In this document: piece after piece, positions 1 through 9,170 of the stretch | Layout: each line of letters starts with the position of its first letter | Numbering within the stretch: position 1 is the first letter of the stretch | From: VRUE01 sp963725085 | Lineage (GTDB): Bacteria; Actinomycetota; Thermoleophilia; Solirubrobacterales; 70-9 | Assembly (NCBI GenBank): GCA_963725085.1 | Contig: CAVRXM010000001.1 | Coordinates: 1,116,001 to 1,180,000, forward strand | DNA: 64,000 nucleotides | Direction of reading: 5' to 3' | Program-made: the position numbers and the translations under genes | The notes under the pieces: generated by a model | What the model was told of the DNA's origin: nothing | The model's database searches: none | The model's input: the letters and a program-made list of their open reading frames with translations, nothing else

Positions 1-1
1 T

Positions 2-559
2 GGCTCGGCGCTCCTCACCGAGGTCTACTCGCTGGCAGAGGAAGCGCACGGTGATCAGCGGCGCCCCACCGACGGCCGCCTATTCCTCGACCATGTGACC
101 GAGGTGGCCGGCCTCCTGGAGGAGGCCGGCTTCGACGAGGAACTGGTTGCGGTCGGCCTCCTCCACGACTCGGTCGAGCGCGGCAGGATCAGCGAGGCGG
201 AGTTGCGGCGCCGGATGCCGGATCAGATCGGGTCGCTGGTGATGACTCTCAGCGAGGACCCGGAGGTCGAGCCATTCGAGCGGCGCAAGGAGGCGCTGCG
301 GGCGCAGGTGGCGGCCGCGGGCGGGCGGGCGGTCACGGTCTTCGCCGCCGACAAGCTCTCCGACATTCTCGGCCTTCGAAGGGGAATCGAGGCATCGGGC
401 GACCGGATCGAGCAGCGGATGGGGACGACCGTCACCAGCATGGCGTCCCACTACCGCGACTCGGTCGAGATGATCGCGTCGGTGCGACCCCGGTCGGCGT
501 TCCTACCCGCGCTTCGGCTCGAGCTCGGCCATCTCCAGGAAGCCGGCCGGGCCGGCTAG
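2..559 (+). CDS. HD-domain protein, SpoT/MESH1-like (5' end outside window)
   Basis: The reading frame is open from the first bases of the window, so the true start lies upstream. The visible 185 codons hold a metal-dependent HD phosphohydrolase fold: a histidine in FLDHVTEVA, then VGLLHDSVE carrying the HD pair, and AADKLSDILGLR, which resembles the ED/AADK segment of SpoT and MESH1 (p)ppGpp hydrolases. No synthetase domain is visible in this part. The likely role is hydrolysis of a nucleotide such as (p)ppGpp, but other HD phosphohydrolases share these motifs. The stop codon interlocks with that of the convergent dehydrogenase gene in CTAG. Confidence 0.7.
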   Translation, partial: GSALLTEVYSLAEEAHGDQRRPTDGRLFLDHVTEVAGLLEEAGFDEELVAVGLLHDSVERGRISEAELRRRMPDQIGSLVMTLSEDPEVEPFERRKEALRAQVAAAGGRAVTVFAADKLSDILGLRRGIEASGDRIEQRMGTTVTSMASHYRDSVEMIASVRPRSAFLPALRLELGHLQEAGRAG

Positions 560-1662
560 CCGAACTCGATCACGCTGCGGATGCCGTCCTGGGCCTCCAT
601 CAGCTCGAAGCCTCGGTTGACCTCGTCGAGCGAGATCCGGTGTGAGATGAACGGCTCGACGTCGATATCGCCGGCCAGGTAGCGGTCGATCAGGGCCGGG
701 ACCTGGTCGCGCCCCTTGACCCCGCCGAACGAGGAGCCGGCGACCCGCCGGCCGGTGATCAGGAAGCGGGGGACGATGTCGAGGGTCTCGCCCTTGCCGG
801 CGACGCCGGCGACGGTGCACTGGCCCCAGGCCATCCGCGCCGCCTCGACCGCCTGGCGCATCACCGCGACGTTCCCGGTCGCCTCGAAGGTGTAGTCGGC
901 GCCGAACCCGTCGGTCATCTCGAGGATCTCCTCGACGGCTCCGTCGCCGCCGACGATCAGGTCGGTCGCCCCCTGGCCGCGGGCAAGCTCGAGGCGGTCG
1001 TCGGAGAGGTCGACGCAGACGACCCGGTCGGCGCCCTGCAGGCGGCAGCCGGCGACCGCGCCGAGGCCGACCATGCCGGCGCCGAAGACGACGCAGGTGG
1101 TCCCCTCCTGCACCTTGGCGGTGTTGATCGCCGCCCCGAGGCCGGTCGAGAGGCCGCAGGCGAAGAGGCAGGCGTGCTCGAACGGCGCCTCCGGGCTCAC
1201 CTTCGCCAGGGCGATCTCCGGCATCACCGTGTACTCGGCGAACGTCGAGCAGCCCATGAAGTGCCGGATGTCCTCGCCGTCCCGCGAGATCCGGGTCGTC
1301 CCGTCGGGGAGGTGGCCCTTGTTCTGCTCCTCGCGGATCGCCAGGCATAGGTTCGTTCGGGGGTCGAGGCAGTGGATGCACTCCCGGCACTGCGGCGAAA
1401 AGAGGGTGACGACGTGGTCGCCGGGGGCGAGCGAGGAGACGTCGGGGCCGACCTGCTCGACGACCCCGGCCCCCTCGTGTCCGAGCACGGTCGGCGCGTA
1501 CCCGGAGGGGTCGGCTCCCGAGGCCGTGTAGAGGTCCGTGTGGCAGACGCCGCAGGACGCGAGCCGGACCAGCACCTCGCCCGCCTGTGGCTCGGCGATG
1601 TCGACCTCCTGGACCGCAAGGGGCTCTCCGAACTCCTCGAGGACGGCGGCGCGCATCTTCAT
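556..1662 (-). CDS. frmA: Class III zinc alcohol dehydrogenase (formaldehyde dehydrogenase type)
   Basis: This 368-residue medium-chain dehydrogenase oxidises the thiol adduct of formaldehyde (S-hydroxymethyl-glutathione or its mycothiol equivalent) with NAD. Visible motifs are CGVCHTD (catalytic zinc cysteine), GHEGAGVV (zinc histidine and glutamate), a four-cysteine structural zinc lobe in SPQCRECIHCLDPRTNLC, the nucleotide-binding VFGAGMVGLG, and SSFGGVKGR, which is typical of class III. It lies 19 bases downstream of a formate dehydrogenase on the same strand, so the pair would carry formaldehyde to CO2. Actinobacteria generally lack glutathione, so the thiol partner is uncertain. ATG 1662 and ATG 1656 are both possible starts; neither has a clear ribosome site. 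The frame is intact. Confidence 0.88.
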   Translation of the reverse strand: MKMRAAVLEEFGEPLAVQEVDIAEPQAGEVLVRLASCGVCHTDLYTASGADPSGYAPTVLGHEGAGVVEQVGPDVSSLAPGDHVVTLFSPQCRECIHCLDPRTNLCLAIREEQNKGHLPDGTTRISRDGEDIRHFMGCSTFAEYTVMPEIALAKVSPEAPFEHACLFACGLSTGLGAAINTAKVQEGTTCVVFGAGMVGLGAVAGCRLQGADRVVCVDLSDDRLELARGQGATDLIVGGDGAVEEILEMTDGFGADYTFEATGNVAVMRQAVEAARMAWGQCTVAGVAGKGETLDIVPRFLITGRRVAGSSFGGVKGRDQVPALIDRYLAGDIDVEPFISHRISLDEVNRGFELMEAQDGIRSVIEFG

Positions 1663-1681
1663 CGTCGGCCGCCCACCCCGA

Positions 1682-2884
1682 TCACTCGCTGGTGAACTTC
1701 GCGGCTTCCTCGGAGCCGCCGGTCGCGTCGCCCTCGCTGTAGGAGTGCGCCCCTGCCCCGGCGAGCTTGCCCCCTTCGACGATCAGGTATTCCTCGCGGA
1801 TCGGGCGCCCATCGAGGAAGCACTCGAGGATCTCGCGCGTCCCCGCCGCATAGCGCGCCTGGGCGGAGAGGCTGGTCCCGGAGATGTGCGGGGTCATCCC
1901 GTGGTGGGGCATCGACCGCCAGGGATGGTCGCGCGGGGGCGGCTGCGGGAACCAGACGTCGCCCGCGTATCCCGCCAGCTGGCCGCTCTCGCAGGCGGCG
2001 GCGACCGCGTCGCGGTCGCAGATCTTGCCGCGCGCGGTGTTGATCAGATAGGCGCCGCGTTTCATCCGCCCGAGCATCTCGGCGTCGAACAGGTTCTCCG
2101 TTTCGGGATGGAGCGGCGCGTTGATCGTCACCACGTCGCAGGCTTCGACCAGGGACTCGACCGTGGGGTGGAAGGTCGCCCCGAGCTCCTCCTCGACCTC
2201 CTCCGGGAGACGGTGGCGCTCGGTGTAGTGGAGGCCGACCTCGAACGGCTTCAATCGCCGCAGCACGGCCGAGCCGATCCGGCCGGCGGCGACGGTCCCG
2301 ACCTGCATCCCCTCGAGGTCGTAGGAGCGCGACGCGCAGTCGGCGATGTTCCAGCCGCCCTCGATCACCCAGCCGTAGGAGGGGATGTAGTTGCGGACCA
2401 GGGCCAGGATCATCATCACGACGTGCTCGGCGACGCTGATGCTGTTCGAGTAGGTGACCTCGGCGACCGTCACCCCGTGCTCGATCGCCGCCTGGAGGTC
2501 GACGTGGTCGGAGCCGATGCCGGCCGTGAGCGCCAGCTTCAGGTTCGGCGCCTTGGCGATCCGCTCGGCGGTCAGGTAGGCCGGCCAGAAGGGCTGGGAG
2601 ATGACGACGTTCGCGTCGGGCAGCGCGCGCTCGAAGACGGAATCCGGGCCGTCCTTGTCCGAGGTGACGGTGAGCGTGTGCCCGCCGGCCTCGAGGAACT
2701 CGCGCAGGCCGAGCTCGCCGGAGACGCTTCCCAACAGCTCCCCCGGGGTGAACCCGATCGCCTCGGGGGTCGGCGTGGTCTGGCCGTCGTGGTAGCGCTC
2801 GATCGTCGGCACGCCGTCGCGGGCGTAGGCCGGCGGGTACCCGTCGACCGGATCGTCATAGAGGACACAGAGCACGTTTGCCAT
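1682..2884 (-). CDS. fdh: NAD-dependent formate dehydrogenase
   Basis: Oxidises formate to CO2 with reduction of NAD. The 400-residue protein follows the Pseudomonas/methylotroph FDH family closely: QPFWPAYLT, TAGIGSDHVDL, NSISVAEHVVM, the dinucleotide fold GTVAAGRIG, NTARGK, GDVWFPQPPP and the C-terminal TPHISGTSLSAQARYAAG, which includes the catalytic His. HYTERHRLP has Glu where the family usually has the NAD-selecting Asp, which should keep NAD preference. I chose ATG 2884 because it gives MANVLCVLYDD, matching the start and length of known FDHs; ATG 2899 adds five residues and sits too close to GAGGGAG. It is the upstream gene of the pair with the formaldehyde dehydrogenase. Confidence 0.93.
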   Translation of the reverse strand: MANVLCVLYDDPVDGYPPAYARDGVPTIERYHDGQTTPTPEAIGFTPGELLGSVSGELGLREFLEAGGHTLTVTSDKDGPDSVFERALPDANVVISQPFWPAYLTAERIAKAPNLKLALTAGIGSDHVDLQAAIEHGVTVAEVTYSNSISVAEHVVMMILALVRNYIPSYGWVIEGGWNIADCASRSYDLEGMQVGTVAAGRIGSAVLRRLKPFEVGLHYTERHRLPEEVEEELGATFHPTVESLVEACDVVTINAPLHPETENLFDAEMLGRMKRGAYLINTARGKICDRDAVAAACESGQLAGYAGDVWFPQPPPRDHPWRSMPHHGMTPHISGTSLSAQARYAAGTREILECFLDGRPIREEYLIVEGGKLAGAGAHSYSEGDATGGSEEAAKFTSE

Positions 2885-2951
2885 CGTCAGCGCACCCATC
2901 CTCCCTCAGCCCCGAGCTGAAGGTCAAGTTCCGGATAGGCTGTTCCGGCGT

Positions 2952-4760
2952 TTGAAGCTCGTCCGTCTCGTCCTACTCGCCCTCGCTATCGCCTGCGCCT
3001 TCCCCGCCGGGGCGTCTGGCCTTGACCTCGAGGTCAACACGCTCAACGACCCCGGGGACGGCAGTTGCTACTACGAAGGGGAAGAATGCTCGCTCCGCGA
3101 GGCGATCTACGCTGCAGACGCCAGCGAGGAACCCGACAGGATCACCTTCGAAGTGGCGGGGGCCATCAAGCCGGAAACGCCGCTGCCAGAACTCGAAGGA
3201 TCGATCGAAATCGACGCGACGACCGCGGAAGGCTGGTCCGGCTCACCGGTCGTCTACCTCGACGGGAGCGAAGCGACCTTCGAGACCGGGACTTGGGGAA
3301 TCTGGGTCGGGAGCGGCACCGCGACGATCAAGGGCCTTGCGATCGGCGAATTCGGCCTCGGCATCTATTTCGGACCGGGGTCCTCGGGCGAAGCGTGCGG
3401 CAACTACATCGGCACCGACCTGACCGGGACCCAGGCGCGCCCGAACTACGACGGCATCTGGGTGGACGAGAGCGCCAAAGACGTTCAGGTCGGCCGCAGC
3501 TGCGGCGAAACCGGAGGCAATCTCGTCTCGGGCAACGAAGAGTGGGGCATCGTCGTCGCCGGCGACGAAGTGGCGATCGACGACAACCTGGTCGGGACCG
3601 ATGCAGGCGGGTCCGCCGCGCTATCGAACGGCACCCCACCGCCCGAGCCCTTCGGCGGAGGCATCTACGTCACCTCGCAGGCCGACGAAGTGCTCGTCGG
3701 CGGCACGGACCTCGACGGGCTGCCGCACAACGTGGTCGCCTTCAACCGCGGGCCCGGCGTCCTCATCGGCGACGACGCCCGCCACACGACGGTCCGCGAG
3801 AACTCGATCCACTCCAACACCGGACTCGGGATCGAGCGCGAATCCGGGACCTTGGTCGCCGAAATCACCAGCGTCGGCCCGATCGTCAACGGGACAACGA
3901 CGGTGACCGGGACGGTTCACGGCGCCGCCAACACGGAGTACGACCTCGAGTTCTTCAGCAGCGAGGAATGCGACCCGTCCGGGTTCGGCGAGGGCCGGTA
4001 CTTCGTCGGCAGCACCGGCGACGAAGTCGAAACCGACGCCTCGGGCGCGGCCGGTTTCTCCTCCACGCTGCTCGCGCTGGTCCTGCCCGCAGCCCACTTC
4101 TTCACCCTGACCGCCACCGACGCGCCGAAGACTTCGACCTCGGAGTTCTCGAACTGCGTCTCGGCGGCGCCGGCTCCCGAAGAAGAGAAGAAACAGCAGG
4201 TGGCACCGCCACCGCCGATACCGACCCCCGTCAACGGCAAGAGCGTCACCGTCGCTCCGAAATCCGGCCGCGTCCTGATCAAAGTCCCGGGGTCGAACAG
4301 GTTCGTCCCGCTCGGAGAGCTCAAATCGATCCCGGTCGGCTCGATCATCGACGCGACGAACGGCCGCGTCACCCTGACCTCCGTCGACGAGAACGGGGTG
4401 ACGCAGAGTGCCGACTTCTACGAAGGCCGCTTTCAGGTCCAGCAGAAGGCCGGCGGCGCCCTGGTGACGCTGCGCCTGCGCGGCGGTGACTTCAGCTCCT
4501 GTCCGAAGGCCGGGTCGAGCGCGCGCGCCGCGCGCCGCGCCGGGCGCAAGCTCTGGGGCTCGGGAAGCGGGCACTTTCGGACCCAGGGCAACTTCGGCTC
4601 GGCGTCGGTCACCGGCACGATCTGGCTGACCGCTGACCAGTGCAATGCCACCTTCTTCAAGGTCAGGCGGGGGGTCGTGACGGTCACCGACTTCGTCGCC
4701 GACAGGACCATCTCGCTGCTCGCCGGCAAGAGTTACCGGGCGAAAAATCAGCAGGGCTGA
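2952..4760 (+). CDS. Secreted CSLREAI-type beta-helix protein with FecR-like C-terminus
   Basis: The 602-residue protein starts at a TTG with a typical signal peptide (KLVRLVLLALAIACAFPAGASG). The first mature segment holds NTLNDPGDGSC and ECSLREAI, the CSLREAI signature of secreted right-handed beta-helix proteins, followed by repeated short beta turns (residues about 60-300) and a Cys-pair domain to about 400. A Pro-rich linker (PPPPIPTP) leads to a module (PKSGRVLIKVPG, NGRVTLTS) resembling the FecR-like domain common in this bacterial group, ending in a basic tail. Function is unknown; a surface or extracellular-matrix role is an inference from export and fold. The frame is intact, and no good ribosome-binding site precedes the TTG. 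Confidence 0.75.
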   Translation: MKLVRLVLLALAIACAFPAGASGLDLEVNTLNDPGDGSCYYEGEECSLREAIYAADASEEPDRITFEVAGAIKPETPLPELEGSIEIDATTAEGWSGSPVVYLDGSEATFETGTWGIWVGSGTATIKGLAIGEFGLGIYFGPGSSGEACGNYIGTDLTGTQARPNYDGIWVDESAKDVQVGRSCGETGGNLVSGNEEWGIVVAGDEVAIDDNLVGTDAGGSAALSNGTPPPEPFGGGIYVTSQADEVLVGGTDLDGLPHNVVAFNRGPGVLIGDDARHTTVRENSIHSNTGLGIERESGTLVAEITSVGPIVNGTTTVTGTVHGAANTEYDLEFFSSEECDPSGFGEGRYFVGSTGDEVETDASGAAGFSSTLLALVLPAAHFFTLTATDAPKTSTSEFSNCVSAAPAPEEEKKQQVAPPPPIPTPVNGKSVTVAPKSGRVLIKVPGSNRFVPLGELKSIPVGSIIDATNGRVTLTSVDENGVTQSADFYEGRFQVQQKAGGALVTLRLRGGDFSSCPKAGSSARAARRAGRKLWGSGSGHFRTQGNFGSASVTGTIWLTADQCNATFFKVRRGVVTVTDFVADRTISLLAGKSYRAKNQQG

Positions 4761-4846
4761 CGCCTGCGGCCGGGCCTTGCGTCCAAATCACTAAAGGGAT
4801 TCGGGGCGATGCCGAAAAATCAGTACCGTCACGCCCGCCAATACCC

Positions 4847-6433
4847 ATGGCCATCCCCCAGTCGACAGCGAGCGCGAAGAAGCCGAAAGGACGGCACCGC
4901 AAGCACCGGCGGCACGTCTGGAAGGACAAGCACTACCGCTGGGTCGAAACCCCGGACGGCGACTGGCGGGTCCAGGGCTACATCGTCCGCCACAAACACA
5001 AGCCCCCGCGGAACCACTACCGCGGGCCGGGCAAGAAACCGCCGAAACGGTCCCGCAACGTCGCCCCGATCGCGGTCAACGCCGATCCGCGACCGGCCGG
5101 CGCCTATCAGGGCCCGTTCGGCCGCGACCAGGCCGTCCGCCTGCTCAACCGTGCCGGCTTCGGCGCGGTGCCCGGCCAGGCGGAGCAGCTGGCATCGCTG
5201 GGCCTCGTCGGCGCGGTCCAGTCGCTGACCCGGCCGAGCGGCTCGGCGACGCTGAGCGGGCCGGCCCCGGTCGACGACCAGGGCGAACCGATCGCCCCGG
5301 CCGACGCCTGGGGGCACGACCACCTCTGGTGGCTCGACCGGATGGTCCGGACGAACCAGCCGCTGGTCGAGCGGATGACCCTCGTCCTCCACGATTGGTT
5401 CGCGACGTCGAACGCGAACGTCTCGACCGCCCAGCAGATGATCGACCAGTCGAACCTCTTCCGCTCGGCCTGCTTCGGGTCGTTCCTCGACCTCTTCATG
5501 GGCGTGACCGTCGACCCGGCGATGCTGCAGTGGCTGAACGGCAACGAAAACCACAAGCAGGCCCCGAACGAGAACTACGGCCGCGAGATGATGGAGCTGT
5601 TCTCGCTCGGCGCCGACCGCGGTGCCTACACCGAGAACGACATCCGCGAACAGGCGCGGGCGCTGACCGGGTGGCGAAACGACTACGGGGAACTCGGCGC
5701 CTACAACTTCCGCTTCGACCCGAAACGCCACGATGAAGGCACGAAGACGGTCTTCAACCGCAGCGGCAACTGGGAATGGCGCGACGCCTGCCGCCTCTGC
5801 GTCGAGCACCCGCTCCACCCCTCGTTCTTCGTCGAGAAGCTCTGGAGCTACTTCGTCCCGCAGCCGCCCTCCGACTCGGTCAGGGACAGCCTGATCAACA
5901 CCTACCGCGGCTCGGGCTGGGGGATCCGCCCGGTACTCGAGGAAATCCTGATCAGCCCCGACCTCTACGAGGGGGGCCCGATGGTGAAACCGCCCGTCGT
6001 CCACCTCGCCGGGATGCTCCGCTCGCTGCACCGCGGAATCGACACCGAGGCCTGGACATGGCTCTGCGACCAGGCCGGGCAGCTTCTGTTCTGGCCGCCG
6101 AACGTCTCCGGCTGGGACGACACGCGCTGGCTCGACACCTCGCGATTGCGCGCGCGCTGGAACATCGTCGACTACGCTCTCGACGGCACCTCGGTCGACG
6201 CCTGGGGCAGCGACTACAGCGAAACCGAGACCCCCGACGAAGCGCTGGCGAGGGCGCTGGCGTCATGGGGCGGGCCCAGTCTGCGCGACGAACACCGCGC
6301 CGAGCTCCTCGACCTCGGCCGCCGGGTCGAGTCGTTGGTGGCCGCCCCGTGGCAGCAGGGCCCCTACCGGGCGATGCGCCAGAACGCCCTGCTGCAGCTG
6401 ATCGGCATCAGCCCCGACGCGATCCTGCAATGA
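4847..6433 (+). CDS. DUF1800 family protein
   Basis: A 528-residue DUF1800 protein, a family usually paired with DUF1501 and of unproven biochemical role. Family features seen include RLLNRAGFG near residue 95, WWLDRM, a Trp-rich helix VLHDWFATSN, NENYGREMMELFSLG, YTENDI and FVEKLWSYFV. The first 60 residues are exceptionally basic and His-rich (GRHRKHRRHVWKDKHYRW) with no clear signal peptide. ATG 4847 is chosen because the frame upstream of it runs back into the preceding gene. The DUF1501 gene follows after 12 bases, so the two are very probably co-transcribed. The frame is intact. Confidence 0.85.
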   Translation: MAIPQSTASAKKPKGRHRKHRRHVWKDKHYRWVETPDGDWRVQGYIVRHKHKPPRNHYRGPGKKPPKRSRNVAPIAVNADPRPAGAYQGPFGRDQAVRLLNRAGFGAVPGQAEQLASLGLVGAVQSLTRPSGSATLSGPAPVDDQGEPIAPADAWGHDHLWWLDRMVRTNQPLVERMTLVLHDWFATSNANVSTAQQMIDQSNLFRSACFGSFLDLFMGVTVDPAMLQWLNGNENHKQAPNENYGREMMELFSLGADRGAYTENDIREQARALTGWRNDYGELGAYNFRFDPKRHDEGTKTVFNRSGNWEWRDACRLCVEHPLHPSFFVEKLWSYFVPQPPSDSVRDSLINTYRGSGWGIRPVLEEILISPDLYEGGPMVKPPVVHLAGMLRSLHRGIDTEAWTWLCDQAGQLLFWPPNVSGWDDTRWLDTSRLRARWNIVDYALDGTSVDAWGSDYSETETPDEALARALASWGGPSLRDEHRAELLDLGRRVESLVAAPWQQGPYRAMRQNALLQLIGISPDAILQ

Positions 6434-6445
6434 GGAGCCGCTGAG

Positions 6446-7795
6446 ATGCACAACTGCTGCAACAACTACACCCGGTCCCAGGTCCTGCGCTCGGCCGCCG
6501 CCGAGGCGGGGAAGGGCCTGCCGGCGATCGAGCCGGGGATGCCGGCGCCGGCCGGGACCGGCCTCTCCCGGCGGAGCTTCCTCTCCTGGAGCGCCGGGCT
6601 CGCGCTCTCCGTCTACGGCGCCTCGAAGATCCCGGTCGCGGCCTTCGAAGAGGGGATCGCGCAGGCGGCCCAGAGCGACAAGATCCTCGTCTCGGTCTTC
6701 TTCGACGGCGGCATCGACGCGCTCAGCGTCCTCGCCCCGGTCGGCGACCCGCGCTACGCGCAGCTGCGGCCGAACCTCGCGCTCTCACCCGAATCCGGGA
6801 CCGAATTCACCGAGGACAACCGGCTCCGCTGGCACCCCGCGGCGGATGGGCTCGCGACCCTCCACGGCGAGGGCAAGGTCAGCGTCTTCCCGGCGATCGG
6901 GTACGAACACCCCGACCAGTCGCACTTCACCTCGCGCCACTACTACGAGATCGGCGAGCTCGACGTCGGCTACCACACCGGTTGGCTCGGTCGCTACCTC
7001 GACCTCGTCGGCGCCGACGACAATCCGCTCCAGGGGCTCTCGATGGACGGCCGCCTCTCGCCGATGATCGCGACCGCCGACAAGCCGGTCGCCGCGATCG
7101 ACAGCGTCGACGGCTACGACCTCTGGTCGCCGGTCAGCCAGCCGGTCTCCGACGAGATGTTCAAGAGCTTCGCCAGGTTCGGGTCGCTGCCGGTCGACTC
7201 GCCCGGCCTCGGTCAGGTGCGGCGGGCGACGACCCAGACCGAGAAGCTGCGCCAGGACCTCGGCGGGGTCGGCGACTTCACGAGCCCCGTGACCTACCCG
7301 GAAACCGGCTTCGCCCACATGCTCGCCGGCCTCGCCGCCTACATCGGGTTCGGGCTGCCGCTCGAGGTGGTGACGATCAGCGCCCCCGGCGGTTACGACA
7401 CCCACGCCGACCAGGCCACCGACCTCGACCGCAACCTGCGCGAGACCAGCGAAGGGCTGCTCGCGTTCCAGCGCGACCTCGAGGCCCGCGGCCTCGCCGA
7501 TCGCGTCCTGGTCGAGATGTGGAGCGAGTTCGGACGCCGGCCCGAGGAGAACGGCTCGGCGGGCACCGACCACGGCGCCGCCGGCTGCGCCTTCGTCATC
7601 GGGTCGAAAGCGAAGGGTGAGATGGTCGGCGAATTCCCGGGCCTGGCGACGCTCGACCCGCAGGAAAACCTGAGGTCGACGAGCGACTTCCGTGCGATGT
7701 ACTGCTCGCTGCTGGAGCAGTGGCTCGGCCAGGACGCCGGGCCGATCATCCCCGGCGCCTCCGGGTTCGCTCGGCCGGCGCTGGTGAAGCCGTGA
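6446..7795 (+). CDS. DUF1501 family protein with twin-arginine signal
   Basis: A 449-residue DUF1501 protein (sulfatase/alkaline-phosphatase-like fold by family knowledge). A twin-arginine motif SRRSFLSWSAG with a hydrophobic stretch at residues about 43-65 indicates Tat export in folded form. Family segments include VFFDGGIDALS, SHFTSRHYYEIGE, SAPGGYDTHADQ, WSEFGRRPEENGS and GTDHGAAG, which carry the Asp/His residues expected for metal binding. GAGGAG lies eight bases before the ATG. The stop codon overlaps the GTG of the downstream cupredoxin gene (GTGA), so the three genes DUF1800, DUF1501 and cupredoxin look translationally linked. The substrate is unknown. Confidence 0.88.
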   Translation: MHNCCNNYTRSQVLRSAAAEAGKGLPAIEPGMPAPAGTGLSRRSFLSWSAGLALSVYGASKIPVAAFEEGIAQAAQSDKILVSVFFDGGIDALSVLAPVGDPRYAQLRPNLALSPESGTEFTEDNRLRWHPAADGLATLHGEGKVSVFPAIGYEHPDQSHFTSRHYYEIGELDVGYHTGWLGRYLDLVGADDNPLQGLSMDGRLSPMIATADKPVAAIDSVDGYDLWSPVSQPVSDEMFKSFARFGSLPVDSPGLGQVRRATTQTEKLRQDLGGVGDFTSPVTYPETGFAHMLAGLAAYIGFGLPLEVVTISAPGGYDTHADQATDLDRNLRETSEGLLAFQRDLEARGLADRVLVEMWSEFGRRPEENGSAGTDHGAAGCAFVIGSKAKGEMVGEFPGLATLDPQENLRSTSDFRAMYCSLLEQWLGQDAGPIIPGASGFARPALVKP

Positions 7796-8371
7796 GGAGG
7801 GCCGCGGCCGCCGTCTGCGCGCTGGCGCTGGCCGCCCTGGTCGTCGCGCCGGCCCTCGGCGCCGCCGGTCGCGAAGCCGCCTCGACATCCTCCGGCTGCG
7901 ACTGGAAGCGGCACACCAAGCGCGTCGTCAGGCACGTGCGGCGCCACGGGAAGGTCCGGCGGGTCGTGCGGTTCAGGCACTGGTGGTCATGCCGCCGCAT
8001 CCCGACCCCCGGGCCAGGTGGCGGGTGGCGACCCGGCGGCGCCGGGGTCCGGGCAGCAGCCGACCGAAGAAGGGCCGACCGCCGCCCACCTCGGGGTCAA
8101 GGCCTCCGAGTACAAATTCGTCCTCTCCCGCCCCAGCGTCAGCGCCGGGGAACTGGTCGTCGAGCTCGACAACCAGGGCGAAGACCCCCACAACCTCAAC
8201 CTCCAGCTCGCCGACGGGCAGGGGCCGGAACTGCACGTCGGGGAAGTCGGCTCGCAGAAACGGGCCACCGCTCGATTCACCCTGCCGGCCGGCACCTACC
8301 GGCTCTGGTGCAGCCTGCCCGGACACGAAGAACTCGGGATGAAGGCGACGCTCTCAGTCGTGGCCCCCTGA
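7792..8371 (+). CDS. Exported cupredoxin-like copper protein (frame-disrupted)
   Basis: GTG 7792 opens a signal peptide (RRAAAAVCALALAALVVAPALG) followed by a cysteine and a very basic segment ending FRHWWSCRR. The cupredoxin domain continues in the next frame: SRPSVSAGELVVELDNQG, a ligand His in DPHNLNLQ, and LWCSLPGHEELGM, which supplies the Cys-His-Met set of a type 1 copper site. Moving from one frame to the other needs removal of one C in the C run at 8006-8010, so I treat it as one gene with an error rather than two. It probably binds copper and acts as an electron carrier outside the membrane, possibly serving the DUF1501/DUF1800 proteins encoded just upstream. Confidence 0.7.
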
Positions 8372-8395
8372 GCGGCCCGATTCGCTCAGGACATG

Positions 8396-9170
8396 TCAGT
8401 GGCGGATGCCGGCCTCGCAGGTCTCAGAGCGCCCCCAGCCCGGCATCCCGTCGCAGTGGTCGTAGCCCTCGCCGCCGTAGAGCCGGTCCGGGCTCGGCCC
8501 GCCGAAGAGGCGGTCGTCGCCGCCGTCGCCGTGGCAGCCGTCTTCGCCGGCGGCCCATCCTGCAGACGTCGCGTCCGGGACCGCCCCAGCAGCCGTCGCT
8601 GCCGGCACCGGTCTGGCAGTAGTCGTTGCCGGCCCCGCCGACGCAGTCGCTGTTCCGGTTGCCGGTGATGCAGATGTCCCGCGACGGCCCGCCGACGCAG
8701 CGGTTGCGTCGCGTCCCTTCCGAGTAACAGGTGTCGGGCTCGCCGTTGCCGATGAACTTGTCCGAGCCGGCGCCGAGATGGGCGGTCAGCGGGACCGGCA
8801 GCCGGTTCAGGACCCGGACGAAGTCGCCGGAGGGGCCCATCCGGACGACGATCGAGCCGACGTTCCGGAGCGGGCAGGAGGCGGCCATCCGGTAGCGGGT
8901 GAAGTGGCAGCCGCGAGGATGGGAGCGCGACATGTAGCCCTCGACCACGAGCCTCTTGCCCCTCACCTGGAGTTCGAGGGTCGAGCCGGAGTGGGCGCCG
9001 TGGATGACGATCTGGCCCTCCGGCGTCGCGGTGCCGGCGCCGAAGGCGAACAGCAGCGCCGATCGCGCCGCCGATGGCACCGCAGGCGCGAAGAATTGGT
9101 TCTTGGTCCTGTCAATCCATACCAAGTAATGATGTAGAGAGGGTAATGGACCGCCGCGGCGAAGCCCCAT
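8396..9170 (-). CDS. RTX-like calcium-binding repeat protein (frame-disrupted)
   Basis: The C-terminal third consists of Gly/Asp/Cys-rich repeats (GGAGNDYCQTGAGSDGC, GGDDRLFGG, GEGYDHCDG) that match the RTX/hemolysin-type calcium-binding pattern, with extra cysteines. The N-terminal two thirds look like a beta domain (SGSTLELQVRGKRLVV). The repeat pattern breaks near 8555 and resumes in another frame after removing one base, ending at the stop at 8396. ATG 9170 is the most upstream start but gives no convincing signal peptide, so the N-terminus is uncertain or also damaged. Probably secreted; function unknown. Confidence 0.6.
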
